Below, one piece after another: positions 1 through 6,802 of a DNA stretch of 21,952 bases; position 1 is the stretch's first letter, and each line of letters opens with the position of its first letter. The stretch spans positions 1-21,952 of the forward strand of contig DLKK01000010.1 in the NCBI GenBank assembly GCA_002478955.1, written 5' to 3'. A program made the translations under genes and the position numbers. The notes under the pieces were generated by a model. The model was not told the DNA's origin. It worked only from the letters and a program-made list of their open reading frames with translations, and did not search any database. This stretch comes from Treponema sp. UBA7590. GTDB taxonomy: Bacteria; Spirochaetota; Spirochaetia; Treponematales; Treponemataceae.

Positions 1-66
1 GCTTAATTGTGTATAAAATTCATCATTTTTATTCTTTTTTGCATCATCAAATCTTTTATTCGCCAT
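1..66 (-). CDS. EcoRI-family adenine DNA methyltransferase, N-terminal fragment (runs off the window)
   Basis: Reading the minus strand from the ATG at 66 gives 22 open codons to the window edge, beginning MANKRFDDAKKNKNDEF and continuing YTQLS. The NDEFYTQL stretch after a short basic N-terminus is characteristic of EcoRI-type adenine-specific methyltransferases, which methylate adenine in restriction-modification systems or act as solitary methylases. A GGA ribosome-binding remnant lies about 9 bases upstream. The catalytic NPPF-type motif would lie outside the window, so activity cannot be judged, and neither can the presence of a restriction partner. The gene is divergent from the XRE regulator at 198. 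The family call rests on this short N-terminus only. Confidence 0.6.
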   Translation of the reverse strand, partial: MANKRFDDAKKNKNDEFYTQLS

Positions 67-197
67 ATTTTCATTCCAAAAATAAATAATTCCACACTTG
101 AATTTAATAATTCAGCAATTTCTGATTATAGCATATTTATTCAGTAATTATTTAGTTTTAAGCGAAAAAGTCAGAAATTTCTTACATAATTTATTCA
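67..197. promoter_or_regulatory. Divergent control region between the methyltransferase and the XRE regulator
   Basis: This AT-rich region separates two divergent genes. It contains an 11-bp direct repeat, ATTCAGCAATT at 110-120 and ATTCAGTAATT at 139-149, 29 bp apart. It also contains a perfect 9-bp inverted repeat, AATTTCTGA at 117-125 and TCAGAAATT at 171-179. These could be operators for the neighbouring HTH protein, as in restriction-modification control circuits; that is inference. No clear sigma-70 promoter pair stands out. Confidence 0.35.
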
Positions 198-545
198 ATG
201 AGCGATTTTTGGAAACGAGTTGTTGAAGAATTGGATTTCAAAGGAATGAATCGAGCTGAACTTGCTAGAAGGTGTAATTTCAGTGTTACAAATATCGGGC
301 AGGGAATAAAGCTTTGTTCCACTCCATCCGCAGAAACCGCTGTAAAAATCGCGGCAGAACTTGGCGTAAGCGTGGAGTATCTTGTAAACGGCGCGCAGAT
401 AACGCAAAATCAAAAAATCACACAAAAAGAACAAGAAGATTTGCGCCTTTCCAGAAAATATCATTCCCTAATCCAAAAATGCGAAACTCTTTCTCCCCAA
501 AAAGCCGAACTTCTTTCTATAATTGCAGACAATTTTAAAAACTGA
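198..545 (+). CDS. XRE-family helix-turn-helix transcriptional regulator
   Basis: The 115-residue protein begins with a Cro/CI-type HTH. Residues about 5-65 include MNRAELARRCNFSVTNIG (the HTH helices) and AVKIAAELGVSVEYLVNG, the usual end of the fold. The C-terminal 45 residues are polar and probably helical (LSRKYHSLIQKCETLSPQKAEL), perhaps for dimerisation. There is no membrane segment. The ATG at 198 has no convincing Shine-Dalgarno sequence, so translation may be weak or nearly leaderless. The gene is divergent from an EcoRI-type methyltransferase fragment and is followed by a palindromic repeat element. It could be a control protein for a modification system or a prophage-type repressor; the sequence does not decide. 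Confidence 0.85.
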   Translation: MSDFWKRVVEELDFKGMNRAELARRCNFSVTNIGQGIKLCSTPSAETAVKIAAELGVSVEYLVNGAQITQNQKITQKEQEDLRLSRKYHSLIQKCETLSPQKAELLSIIADNFKN

Positions 546-605
546 TTTTTTATAAAATATCGAATTCTGGCAAAAGGCAATTGAAGGCAGAATCTTAAAA
601 TTTCT

Positions 606-766
606 GTTACTGTAGACCAAAGTATTCTGTTAAAGTAAATATTTTATTTTGTTACACAAAGTATGATGTTTTGTTACTGAAAACATTATATTCTCTTTAA
701 CAAAAGATTATGTTTTCAGTAACAAATCATTATGTTTACTTTAACAAAACAAAATACCCTGTAGAC
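606..766. mobile_element. Near-palindromic array of 22-bp units, MITE-like or two abutted transposon ends
   Basis: Six or seven degenerate units of 22-23 bp lie end to end. On the left, units ending in GTTA occupy 610-632, 633-654, 655-676 and 677-698. On the right, units beginning with TAAC occupy 698-719, 720-741 and 742-764 in opposite orientation. Order is mirrored: the left units, minus 655-676, pair with the right units from the centre outward. Perfect inverted pairs are TTGTTACTGAAAACAT (671-686) with its complement at 710-725, and TGTTAAAGTAAA (628-639) with its complement at 735-746. CTGTAGAC occurs directly repeated at 610-617 and 759-766, as expected of an 8-bp target duplication. 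The element has no ORF. It fills most of the 546-894 gap; the rest is AT-rich sequence plus the rpsU promoter. Confidence 0.6.
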
Positions 767-831
767 TGAGAATATATCTGGTTTGACGAAATATATAAGA
801 TATTTTTTTTCTTATTATGCTTGTTTTGCTC

Positions 832-860
832 TTGAAAGGTTTGCGTGAATTTAGGATAAT
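832..860 (+). promoter_or_regulatory. Sigma-70-type promoter of rpsU
   Basis: TTGAAA at 832-837 and GATAAT at 855-860 are separated by 17 bp, and the start codon lies 34 bases downstream. A good Shine-Dalgarno AGGAG (881-885) sits 9 bases before the ATG at 895. Confidence 0.7.
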
Positions 861-894
861 AGTAAAACATACTTATAAGTAGGAGTAGTTATAA

Positions 895-1113
895 ATGGCT
901 ACAATTAACATCAGAGAAGATGAACCTTTGGAAAAAGCTATCCGAAGATTCAAGAAGATGGTTGAAAACGAAGGTATCGTTCGTGAATATAAGAACAGAA
1001 GATATTTCGTAAAACCTTCTGCAGTTCTTCACCAGAAGAAAACAACTCTGGAACACAAAAATTTCCTTAACAAGAAGAAAGCTCAGAGAGCTGCTTCTCG
1101 TGGCGATCGCTAG
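895..1113 (+). CDS. rpsU: 30S ribosomal protein bS21
   Basis: The 72-residue, strongly basic protein is a full-length bS21, the small-subunit protein of the 30S platform near the anti-Shine-Dalgarno end of 16S rRNA. The family hallmarks are present: a beta-strand start (TINIREDEPLEKAIRRFKK), then VREYKNRRYFVKPS and an Arg/Lys-rich helical tail. The ATG at 895 follows AGGAG by 9 bases. The gene stands alone, with its own promoter and an intrinsic terminator, and separates the accessory left edge from the pst operon. Nothing in it is unusual. Confidence 0.97.
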   Translation: MATINIREDEPLEKAIRRFKKMVENEGIVREYKNRRYFVKPSAVLHQKKTTLEHKNFLNKKKAQRAASRGDR

Positions 1114-1131
1114 AATAGCTGGGAAATGTCA

Positions 1132-1166
1132 AAAGACTTCGTGGAATTCACGAGGTCTTTTTTTAT
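1132..1166 (+). terminator. Rho-independent terminator of rpsU
   Basis: AAAGACTTCGTG (1132-1143) pairs with CACGAGGTCTTT (1149-1160) with one G-U pair and a 5-base loop. A T-rich run follows directly (1158-1168). Confidence 0.9.
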
Positions 1167-1206
1167 TTAACATTAACTTTACATAATTTACGCTCTTTGT
1201 TTACAA
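1166..1206 (+). promoter_or_regulatory. Putative PhoB-binding site (Pho box) upstream of pstS
   Basis: TTAACAT at 1167, TTTACAT at 1178 and TTTACAA at 1200 fall on an exact 11-bp grid (offsets 0, 11 and 33), with a weak unit between. PhoB/PhoP proteins bind tandem direct repeats with this pitch, and Gram-positive PhoP recognises TTAACA-like hexamers. A TAGATT about 10 bases after the last unit could be the -10 element. The same pattern occurs before phoA and phoB. Regulation is inferred. Confidence 0.6.
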
Positions 1207-1258
1207 AACGGTTTTAGATTTTAGGCAATCGGAAAGAAAAAATTTAAAGAGGTAAATT

Positions 1259-2128
1259 ATGAAAATCAGTTTGAAAAAAATTGCTGGAATTGCGATGGTT
1301 TTGGCTGCCGGAACTTCTTGTTTTGCTGCAGGAAAATGGAATTCAAAAAAATCAATCAATGTTTTAAGCCGTGAGGAAGGTTCAGGAACACGTGGTGCAT
1401 TTATTGAGCTTTTTGGAATTGAAAAGAAAGATGCAAACGGCAAAAAAGTTGACTACACAACTGATGAGGCTGCTGTAACAAACTCTACTGCGGTTATGCT
1501 TACAAGTGTTGCGAGCGACAAATACGCAATCGGTTATATTTCTCTTGGTTCTTTGAATAAGACTGTTAAGGCTGTAAAGATTGATGGCGCTGATGCGACC
1601 GTTGAGAACATCAAGAATGGTTCCTACAAAATAAGTCGTCCGTTCAATATTGCTGTAAAGGAAAATCTTTCTGCCGCTGCAAAGGATTTTGAAAACTTTA
1701 TTCTTAGCGCACAAGGCCAGGCAATAATCGAAAAAAATAAGTACATCAAAGTTGAGGATAGAGGTAATTTTAAGGGTGCAAATGTTTCTGGAAAAGTTGT
1801 TGTTTCTGGTTCAAGCTCTGTTTCTCCAGTGATGGAAAAACTTATTGAGGCTTACAAGGCTATAAATCCAAATGTTTCTGTTGAACTTCAGACTTCTGAT
1901 TCTACAACAGGTGTAACAAACGCGATAAATGGCATTTGTGATATTGGAATGGCTAGCCGCGGTCTTAAAGATTCTGAAAAGGCAAAGGGCATTAAAGAAG
2001 TTACAATTGCGATTGACGGTATTGCGGTTGTTGTGAACAACGATAATAAAGTTTCTGACCTTACAAAAGACAATATTGAAAAGATTTTCACTGGTAAATC
2101 AACAAAATGGTCTGAATTTGTAAAATAA
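1259..2128 (+). CDS. pstS: Phosphate ABC transporter, periplasmic phosphate-binding protein (apparently circularly permuted)
   Basis: The 289-residue protein captures phosphate in the periplasm for PstCAB. It has a signal peptide (residues 1-24, probable cleavage after CFAA; Cys21 lacks a good lipobox). Known PstS motifs are all present but in swapped order. Residues 33-163 hold what is normally the C-terminal half: VLSREEGSGTRGAF (phosphate-binding Ser/Gly/Thr/Arg), AIGYISLGSLN, VENIKNGSYKISRP and GQAIIEK. Residues 180-289 hold what is normally the N-terminal half: VVSGSSSVSPVMEKL, DIGMASR, IAIDGIAVVVN and IFTGKSTKWSEF. A short linker (about 165-179) joins them. The total length suits one complete type II binding fold. 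AAAGAGG lies 6 bases before the ATG. It is the first gene of pstSCAB-phoU, preceded by a candidate Pho box. The PstS identity is firm; the permutation is read from motif order. Confidence 0.92.
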   Translation: MKISLKKIAGIAMVLAAGTSCFAAGKWNSKKSINVLSREEGSGTRGAFIELFGIEKKDANGKKVDYTTDEAAVTNSTAVMLTSVASDKYAIGYISLGSLNKTVKAVKIDGADATVENIKNGSYKISRPFNIAVKENLSAAAKDFENFILSAQGQAIIEKNKYIKVEDRGNFKGANVSGKVVVSGSSSVSPVMEKLIEAYKAINPNVSVELQTSDSTTGVTNAINGICDIGMASRGLKDSEKAKGIKEVTIAIDGIAVVVNNDNKVSDLTKDNIEKIFTGKSTKWSEFVK

Positions 2129-2156
2129 TACTTTTAAGGATTTATAGGATTTTAAT

Positions 2157-3023
2157 ATGAACATAAAGATTGTTGCTGGCAAAACCAAAGAAAGCATTTT
2201 TGAAACAATTTTTTTTGCGGCGGCGGCTTTTAGCATTATCGCAGTTTTGCTTATCTGTTTGTTTCTTTTTGTTAATGGAATTCCTGCAATGAAAAAGATT
2301 GGTGTTTTTGACTTTATCTTTGGATTAAAGTGGAAGCCTGGCAGCGATCTTTATGGGATTTTTCCAATGATTGTTGGAAGTTTTTATGTTACTTTTGGTG
2401 CGGTTCTTTTTGGCGCACCAATTGGACTTATGACGGCGGTTTTTCTTGCAAAGTTTTGTCCAGAAAAACTTTATAAGGTGCTGAAACCTGCGATTGAAAT
2501 CCTGGCTGGAATTCCTAGCGTTGTTTACGGATTTTTTGGTCTGATGGTAATTGTTCCTTTTATGCGGAATGTTTTTGGCGGAAACGGTTCTTGTATTTTT
2601 ACGGCAAGTCTTTTGTTGGGAATGATGATTTTGCCGACAATAATAAGCGTTTCTGAAAGTTCGCTAAGGGCAGTTCCAGAAAGCTATTACGACGGAGCAC
2701 GTGCGCTTGGCGCAACCCACGAAAGGGCGGTGTTCTGCGCGATGCTGCCGGCCGCAAAATCCGGGATTTTGGCTGGAATTATTCTTGGTGTTGGACGTGC
2801 CGTTGGTGAGACAATGGCTGTAATCATGGTTGCAGGAAATCAGGCTAGGATTCCTGATTCTGTGCTGAAAGGTGTAAGAACTCTTACGGCGAATATTGTT
2901 CTGGAAATGGGTTATGCAACTGGTCTGCACAGGGAAGCTCTTATTGCGACTGGCGTTGTGCTGTTTGTGTTTATCCTGTTGATTAACTTGGCTTTTAATA
3001 TGATTAAGTCTTCTAAAAAATAG
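2157..3023 (+). CDS. pstC: Phosphate ABC transporter permease PstC
   Basis: The 288-residue inner-membrane permease forms the phosphate channel with PstA. About six membrane segments are visible, the first at residues 20-43. Conserved PstC/PstA motifs include LAGIPSVVYGFFGL (about 116-129). The cytoplasmic EAA coupling loop follows in SSLRAVPESYYDGARALGAT and LPAAKSGILAGI, then GRAVGETMAV. It starts 28 bases after pstS, with TAGGA 7 bases before the ATG. The length is slightly below that of enteric PstC, with a short N-terminus. No key segment is missing. Confidence 0.95.
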   Translation: MNIKIVAGKTKESIFETIFFAAAAFSIIAVLLICLFLFVNGIPAMKKIGVFDFIFGLKWKPGSDLYGIFPMIVGSFYVTFGAVLFGAPIGLMTAVFLAKFCPEKLYKVLKPAIEILAGIPSVVYGFFGLMVIVPFMRNVFGGNGSCIFTASLLLGMMILPTIISVSESSLRAVPESYYDGARALGATHERAVFCAMLPAAKSGILAGIILGVGRAVGETMAVIMVAGNQARIPDSVLKGVRTLTANIVLEMGYATGLHREALIATGVVLFVFILLINLAFNMIKSSKK

Positions 3024-3082
3024 ATAAACAGATTGTCTGGAAAAACGCATTGATGACAGGAACTTTAATAAAGGAAATAAAA

Positions 3083-4057
3083 ATGGATTTAAAATTTGCG
3101 TTGAAAAATGAGCAAAATGATGAGCACTGCGTTGTAAAAAATTATAAGCCGGCGTTACGGGCGGCGTTTGAGCCCGTTAGAGGGGGTAGGGAGCAAGCAA
3201 AAGCGAAGCTTTTGGGTGCGACCGAGGGGCAGGCGCCCCACAAGATTCATAAGAAAAGTCCATTGAAAGTTGTAGTTTACGCGTGCGCTTCGGTTACGCT
3301 TTTGATTTTGGCTTTTATGCTTTGCTATATTTTGGTGCACGGAATTCCGTTTTTGAGGCCGTCGCTTTTTTCTTGGAAATATAACTCGGAAAACTGTTCG
3401 GTTGTTCCTGCGTTGGTGAACACGATTATTGTGACTCTGATTGCGCTTTGCATTGCGTGTCCGCTGGGAATTGGCTCTGCTGTTTATCTTGTGGAATATG
3501 CCGGGCGTGGAAATAAATTTGTTAAGCTTGTGCGGATGACAACGGAAACTTTGGCGGGAATTCCTTCTATTATTTATGGTTTGTTTGGACTTTTGTTCTT
3601 TGTTGGAACTTTGCGCTGGGGATATTCGCTTTTGGCTGGAAGTTGTACGGTTGCGATTATGGTTTTGCCTACGATTATGCGTACCACTGAAGAGGCGTTG
3701 CTTGCTGTTCCAGATGCTTACCGGGAAGGTAGTTTTGGTCTGGGTGCTGGAAAAGTTCGCACGGTTTTTAAGATTGTTCTTCCGGCGGCAGTTCCTGGAA
3801 TTTTGAATGGAATTATTTTGTCTACCGGGCGCGTGGTTGGCGAGACTGCGGCTCTTATTTATACGGCTGGAACTGTTGCGCAGATTCCGCTGAATGTTTT
3901 TGGTTCGGGAAGAACTTTGGCAATCCACATGTATGTCTTGAGTTCGGAAGGTTTGCACACAAATCAGGCGTTTGCAACTGCGGTTGTTCTGCTTGTTCTT
4001 GTGGTTGGAATAAATGTGCTTTCGGCTTTGGTGGCGCGAAAAATTCAGAAAGATTAG
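3083..4057 (+). CDS. pstA: Phosphate ABC transporter permease PstA, with an extra N-terminal cytoplasmic segment
   Basis: This is the second permease of the Pst channel. Motifs are LAGIPSIIYGLFGL, the EAA loop EALLAVPDAYREGSFGLGAG with LPAAVPGILNGI, and GRVVGETAALI; about six membrane segments begin near residue 63. I place the start at 3083 because AAGGA lies 7 bases upstream. An in-frame ATG at 3050 lacks a ribosome-binding site. From 3083 the protein has 324 residues, longer than typical PstA. The excess lies before the first membrane segment: residues about 23-53 (including ALRAAFEPVRGGREQAKAK) are encoded by a GC-rich palindromic repeat, described separately. The segment should face the cytoplasm, where it may be tolerated. 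Confidence 0.94.
   Translation: MDLKFALKNEQNDEHCVVKNYKPALRAAFEPVRGGREQAKAKLLGATEGQAPHKIHKKSPLKVVVYACASVTLLILAFMLCYILVHGIPFLRPSLFSWKYNSENCSVVPALVNTIIVTLIALCIACPLGIGSAVYLVEYAGRGNKFVKLVRMTTETLAGIPSIIYGLFGLLFFVGTLRWGYSLLAGSCTVAIMVLPTIMRTTEEALLAVPDAYREGSFGLGAGKVRTVFKIVLPAAVPGILNGIILSTGRVVGETAALIYTAGTVAQIPLNVFGSGRTLAIHMYVLSSEGLHTNQAFATAVVLLVLVVGINVLSALVARKIQKD
3149..3243 (+). repeat. Palindromic repeat element inserted in frame within pstA
   Basis: This stretch is far more GC-rich than its surroundings and holds three consecutive perfect hairpins. ACGGGC (3157-3162) pairs with 3172-3177. AAAAGC (3199-3204) pairs with 3208-3213. GGGGC (3226-3230) pairs with 3235-3239. It is read through in frame and adds about 30 residues to PstA. 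The arrangement resembles intergenic palindromic repeats that have landed in a coding region, as described for Rickettsia palindromic elements. No second copy of this family lies in the window. Confidence 0.65.
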
Positions 4058-4108
4058 ATTCAGGCCTGATTTTCTAAAACTTTGGAAACTTGGGAAAACG
4101 GAGCGGAT

Positions 4109-4906
4109 ATGGTGGATGTTGGTATGGCAGATTTTGGCGGAAATATGAAAGAAAATACAAAGATTAAGATTGAAAATTTGGATTTGTATTACGGCGATTT
4201 TCATGCGTTGCGTAATATAAATCTTGAGATAGAAAAAAATGAGATTACTGCGTTTATCGGGCCAAGTGGCTGCGGAAAATCTACGCTTCTGAAAAGCATA
4301 AACCGTATGAACGATATGGTTGAAGGCTGCAGAATCACTGGCGAAATAAAGATTGACGGCGTGAACATTTTGGACAAGAAAATTGATGTGAATGTTCTGC
4401 GCAAAAATGTCGGAATGGTTTTTCAGAAACCGAATCCTTTTCCGATGAGCATCTACGAAAATGTTGCGTTTGGCCCGCGCACACATGGAATCAACAAAAA
4501 GAGCGAGCTTGATGAAATTGTTGAAGATTCGCTAAAAAAAGCTGCAATTTGGGATGAACTGAAAGATAATCTGAAAAAATCGGCGCTGGCTCTTTCGGGC
4601 GGGCAGCAGCAGCGGCTTTGTATTGCGCGTGCGCTTGCGGTTCAGCCGGAAATTCTTTTGATGGACGAGCCTACTTCTGCGTTGGATCCGATTTCTACGC
4701 TGAAGATTGAGGACTGCGTTCTGAAGCTTAAGGAAAAATACACAATTGTTATTGTTACCCACAATATGCAGCAGGCGGTTAGAATCAGTGACAAGACGGT
4801 TTTCTTTTTGCTTGGCGAGATTATTGAAAGCGGCGATACGGAACAGATGTTCAGTATGCCTAAACAGAAAAAGACGGAAGATTATATTACCGGAAGATTC
4901 GGTTGA
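4109..4906 (+). CDS. pstB: Phosphate ABC transporter ATP-binding protein PstB
   Basis: This cytoplasmic ATPase drives phosphate import through PstCA. It has Walker A GPSGCGKST, Q-loop VFQKPNPFP, signature LSGGQQQR, Walker B ILLMDEPTSALDP and H-loop VTHN, plus the PstB-typical N-terminus IENLDLYYGDFHALRNINL. Start choice is uncertain. The ATG at 4109 has GGAG 5 bases upstream, whereas the ATG at 4145 (MKENTKIKIENL) matches the usual family N-terminus better but has only GGCGG 4 bases away. A TTG at 4082 would extend the frame but looks unsupported. It lies 51 bases after pstA and 35 bases before phoU. Confidence 0.96.
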   Translation: MVDVGMADFGGNMKENTKIKIENLDLYYGDFHALRNINLEIEKNEITAFIGPSGCGKSTLLKSINRMNDMVEGCRITGEIKIDGVNILDKKIDVNVLRKNVGMVFQKPNPFPMSIYENVAFGPRTHGINKKSELDEIVEDSLKKAAIWDELKDNLKKSALALSGGQQQRLCIARALAVQPEILLMDEPTSALDPISTLKIEDCVLKLKEKYTIVIVTHNMQQAVRISDKTVFFLLGEIIESGDTEQMFSMPKQKKTEDYITGRFG

Positions 4907-4941
4907 TTTGGGTGTTGGCCGTCCGAAAAATGGAGTAAATT

Positions 4942-5577
4942 ATGCGTGAAAAATATGAAATACAGCTTGCTCAGTTGAATTCCAGCGTTTTGAGCATGGG
5001 AAAAATGATTGAAGTTGCGATTGAAAGTACAATTCTTGCACTTATGGGGCGCGATGTTGAGGCGGCAAAAACTGTCCGCGCGAACGATGAAAATATTGAC
5101 AACATGGAGCGGGAAATTGAATCGCTTTGTATGCGCCTATTGCTTCAGCAGCAGCCAATGGCGACCGACCTTAGATTTATTACCGCCGCGCTGAAAATGA
5201 TTACTGATATGGAGCGAATCGGCGACCATGCGGTTGACATTGCGGATTTGGTTTTGAATCTTTCTGATTTGAAATACAGCGGAATGAGTGAAATTTCTGA
5301 TATGTCATCTGAGATTATCGGGATGATTCACGACAGTATTCAGTCTTACATTGAGCGTGATTACAACAAGGCGAAAGATGTCATTGCGCGCGATGATTTG
5401 GTTGACAATCTTTATCATATCATAAAAAAGGATTTGATTGAGAAAATCAAGAAAACCGAGGAAGGCGAACAGATTCTTGATTATTTTTTGATTGCGAAAT
5501 ATTTTGAGCGAATCGGCGACCATGCGGTTAATATTGCCGAACGCGTTGTATTTGCGCTGACCGGGAAAAAAGAATGA
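4942..5577 (+). CDS. phoU: Phosphate-signalling protein PhoU
   Basis: The 211-residue, all-helical protein links Pst activity to the PhoR kinase; loss of PhoU typically makes the Pho response constitutive in bacteria. Two copies of the metal-binding three-helix-bundle motif are visible, MERIGDHAVDIAD (first half) and FERIGDHAVNIAE (second half), each with the conserved Glu/Asp/His set. GGAG lies 6 bases before the ATG. Its stop codon overlaps the start of the next gene (ATGA), so phoU and the YibE/F gene are probably translationally coupled. Confidence 0.96.
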   Translation: MREKYEIQLAQLNSSVLSMGKMIEVAIESTILALMGRDVEAAKTVRANDENIDNMEREIESLCMRLLLQQQPMATDLRFITAALKMITDMERIGDHAVDIADLVLNLSDLKYSGMSEISDMSSEIIGMIHDSIQSYIERDYNKAKDVIARDDLVDNLYHIIKKDLIEKIKKTEEGEQILDYFLIAKYFERIGDHAVNIAERVVFALTGKKE

Positions 5578-6791
5578 AAAAAAACTGGAACAAGATTTTA
5601 GATTCGGTTGCGGCTGGCGCAAAAAGATTTTTTCACAGATTTTTTGTTGGCGGATTAAAAAAAAAATTGCAGGCTAACGGTGGCACAATGCCGATTCTGG
5701 TAGTTTCGCTGATAATTACCGGAATCCTTTTTCTTGTTCCAACCGGTTATGAAGGCGCGGTTCAGTTCCGGGACGCTGAAAAATGCCGTGCAAAAATCGA
5801 ATCCGTTGACAATTCGCGGATTATTGACACAGGACTGATTAGAACCGGCCAGCAGGTCTGCGAAATAAAATTCTTGAGCGGAAAATTTAAGGGAAGAACC
5901 GCAGAAGGCTGGAATCTTTTGTCCGGCTCGCTTGCCCAGGACAAGATTTTTTATCCAGGCGATGTGGCTCAGGTCATTGTCCATCACAATGGTGAAGAAA
6001 TTCTTTCCGCAAACCTTATAGACTATTACCGTCTGCACGGCGAGCTGATTCTGGCGGCGGCTTTTGCGGTTTTCCTGATTATTTTTGCCGGCGGAACAGG
6101 GCTTCGCTCCGTCTTGTCTTTTGTGATTACAATTCTAGTGCTCTGGAAAATTCTTGTGCCGCTTTACTTAAAAGGCTTCAACCCGATTTTTGTGGGGCTT
6201 GTGGTTGTTGCAATTCTTACATTTTGCATTCTGGCACTTGTCTACGGCTTTGACAAAAGGCTTTTTTCAAGTTTCTGCGGGTCGATGCTTGGAATTTGTT
6301 TCGCGGCGGTTCTGTCTGTTGTCTGCACAAAAGCCTTTCATATTCACGGAGCTGTAATGGCAAATTCAGAGGCACTTTTGTATTCTGGCTACCAATATTT
6401 AAATCTTACCCAGATTTTTATGGCTTCAGTTTGTGTGGGCGCGAGCGGTTCTGTCATGGATTTAAGCGTTGACATAACAAGCGCGGTAAACGAAGTCGTA
6501 AAAAATTGCCCGGAAATTTCCCGCCGGAATGCAATAAAATCCGGAATGGCAGTTGCCCGTGCCGCTATGGGAACAATGACAACAACTCTTCTTTTGGCGT
6601 ATTCAGGAACTTGCATTGCGCTCCTGATGACTTTTATGGCTCAGGGAACTCCAATCTACAATATAATGAACAACAATATTGTCGCCTCAGAAATAATCAA
6701 CACAGTCGCCGGAAGTTTCGGGCTTGCTTCAACCGCACCGTTCACAGCATTGGTCAGCGGAATGGTTTTGCGCGGAAAAAAATCAAATTAA
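5574..6791 (+). CDS. YibE/YibF-family multi-pass membrane protein
   Basis: The 405-residue protein matches the YibE/F-like family, whose function is not established. After one membrane segment (about 39-57) comes an extracytoplasmic beta-rich domain (about 65-150, including FKGRTAEGWNLLSGSLAQDK). About seven further segments follow. The family core is clear: VGASGSVMDLSVDITSAVNEV, then SGMAVARAAMGTMTTTLLLAYSGT, and a C-terminal hydrophobic segment. The start overlaps the phoU stop (ATGA), so the gene belongs to the pst-phoU transcript. The context suggests a role linked to phosphate or ion homeostasis, but the family is not a recognised Pho component. No downstream T-run terminator was found; a GC-rich structured repeat follows. 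Confidence 0.85.
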   Translation: MKKNWNKILDSVAAGAKRFFHRFFVGGLKKKLQANGGTMPILVVSLIITGILFLVPTGYEGAVQFRDAEKCRAKIESVDNSRIIDTGLIRTGQQVCEIKFLSGKFKGRTAEGWNLLSGSLAQDKIFYPGDVAQVIVHHNGEEILSANLIDYYRLHGELILAAAFAVFLIIFAGGTGLRSVLSFVITILVLWKILVPLYLKGFNPIFVGLVVVAILTFCILALVYGFDKRLFSSFCGSMLGICFAAVLSVVCTKAFHIHGAVMANSEALLYSGYQYLNLTQIFMASVCVGASGSVMDLSVDITSAVNEVVKNCPEISRRNAIKSGMAVARAAMGTMTTTLLLAYSGTCIALLMTFMAQGTPIYNIMNNNIVASEIINTVAGSFGLASTAPFTALVSGMVLRGKKSN

Positions 6792-6802
6792 ATTAACGTA
6801 GC

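Noticed and set aside
606..766. CRISPR array.
   Set aside because: The 22-bp units are contiguous, degenerate and inverted in the right half, with no unique spacers and no cas genes nearby.
606..766. Integron attC sites, because of GTTAAAG and CTTTAAC motifs.
   Set aside because: The bases do not fit the full GTTRRRY/RYYYAAC core pair at the right spacing, there are no cassette ORFs, and the regular 22-bp periodicity is not an attC property.
1319..1321. PstS Cys21 as a lipoprotein acylation site.
   Set aside because: The preceding GTS does not fit the normal or the relaxed spirochaetal lipobox, and a standard cleavage site after CFAA fits better.
1259..2128. PstS as a truncated or frameshifted gene.
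   Set aside because: Both halves are complete in a single frame with a signal peptide and good start signals. Only the order differs.
3155..4486. A 443-codon open frame on the minus strand opposite pstA and pstB.
   Set aside because: It lies antisense to two clearly conserved genes. Its translation is rich in Asn, Lys, Arg, His and Gln with no recognisable motif, and it has no credible ribosome-binding site. It is a by-product of codon bias in the sense genes.
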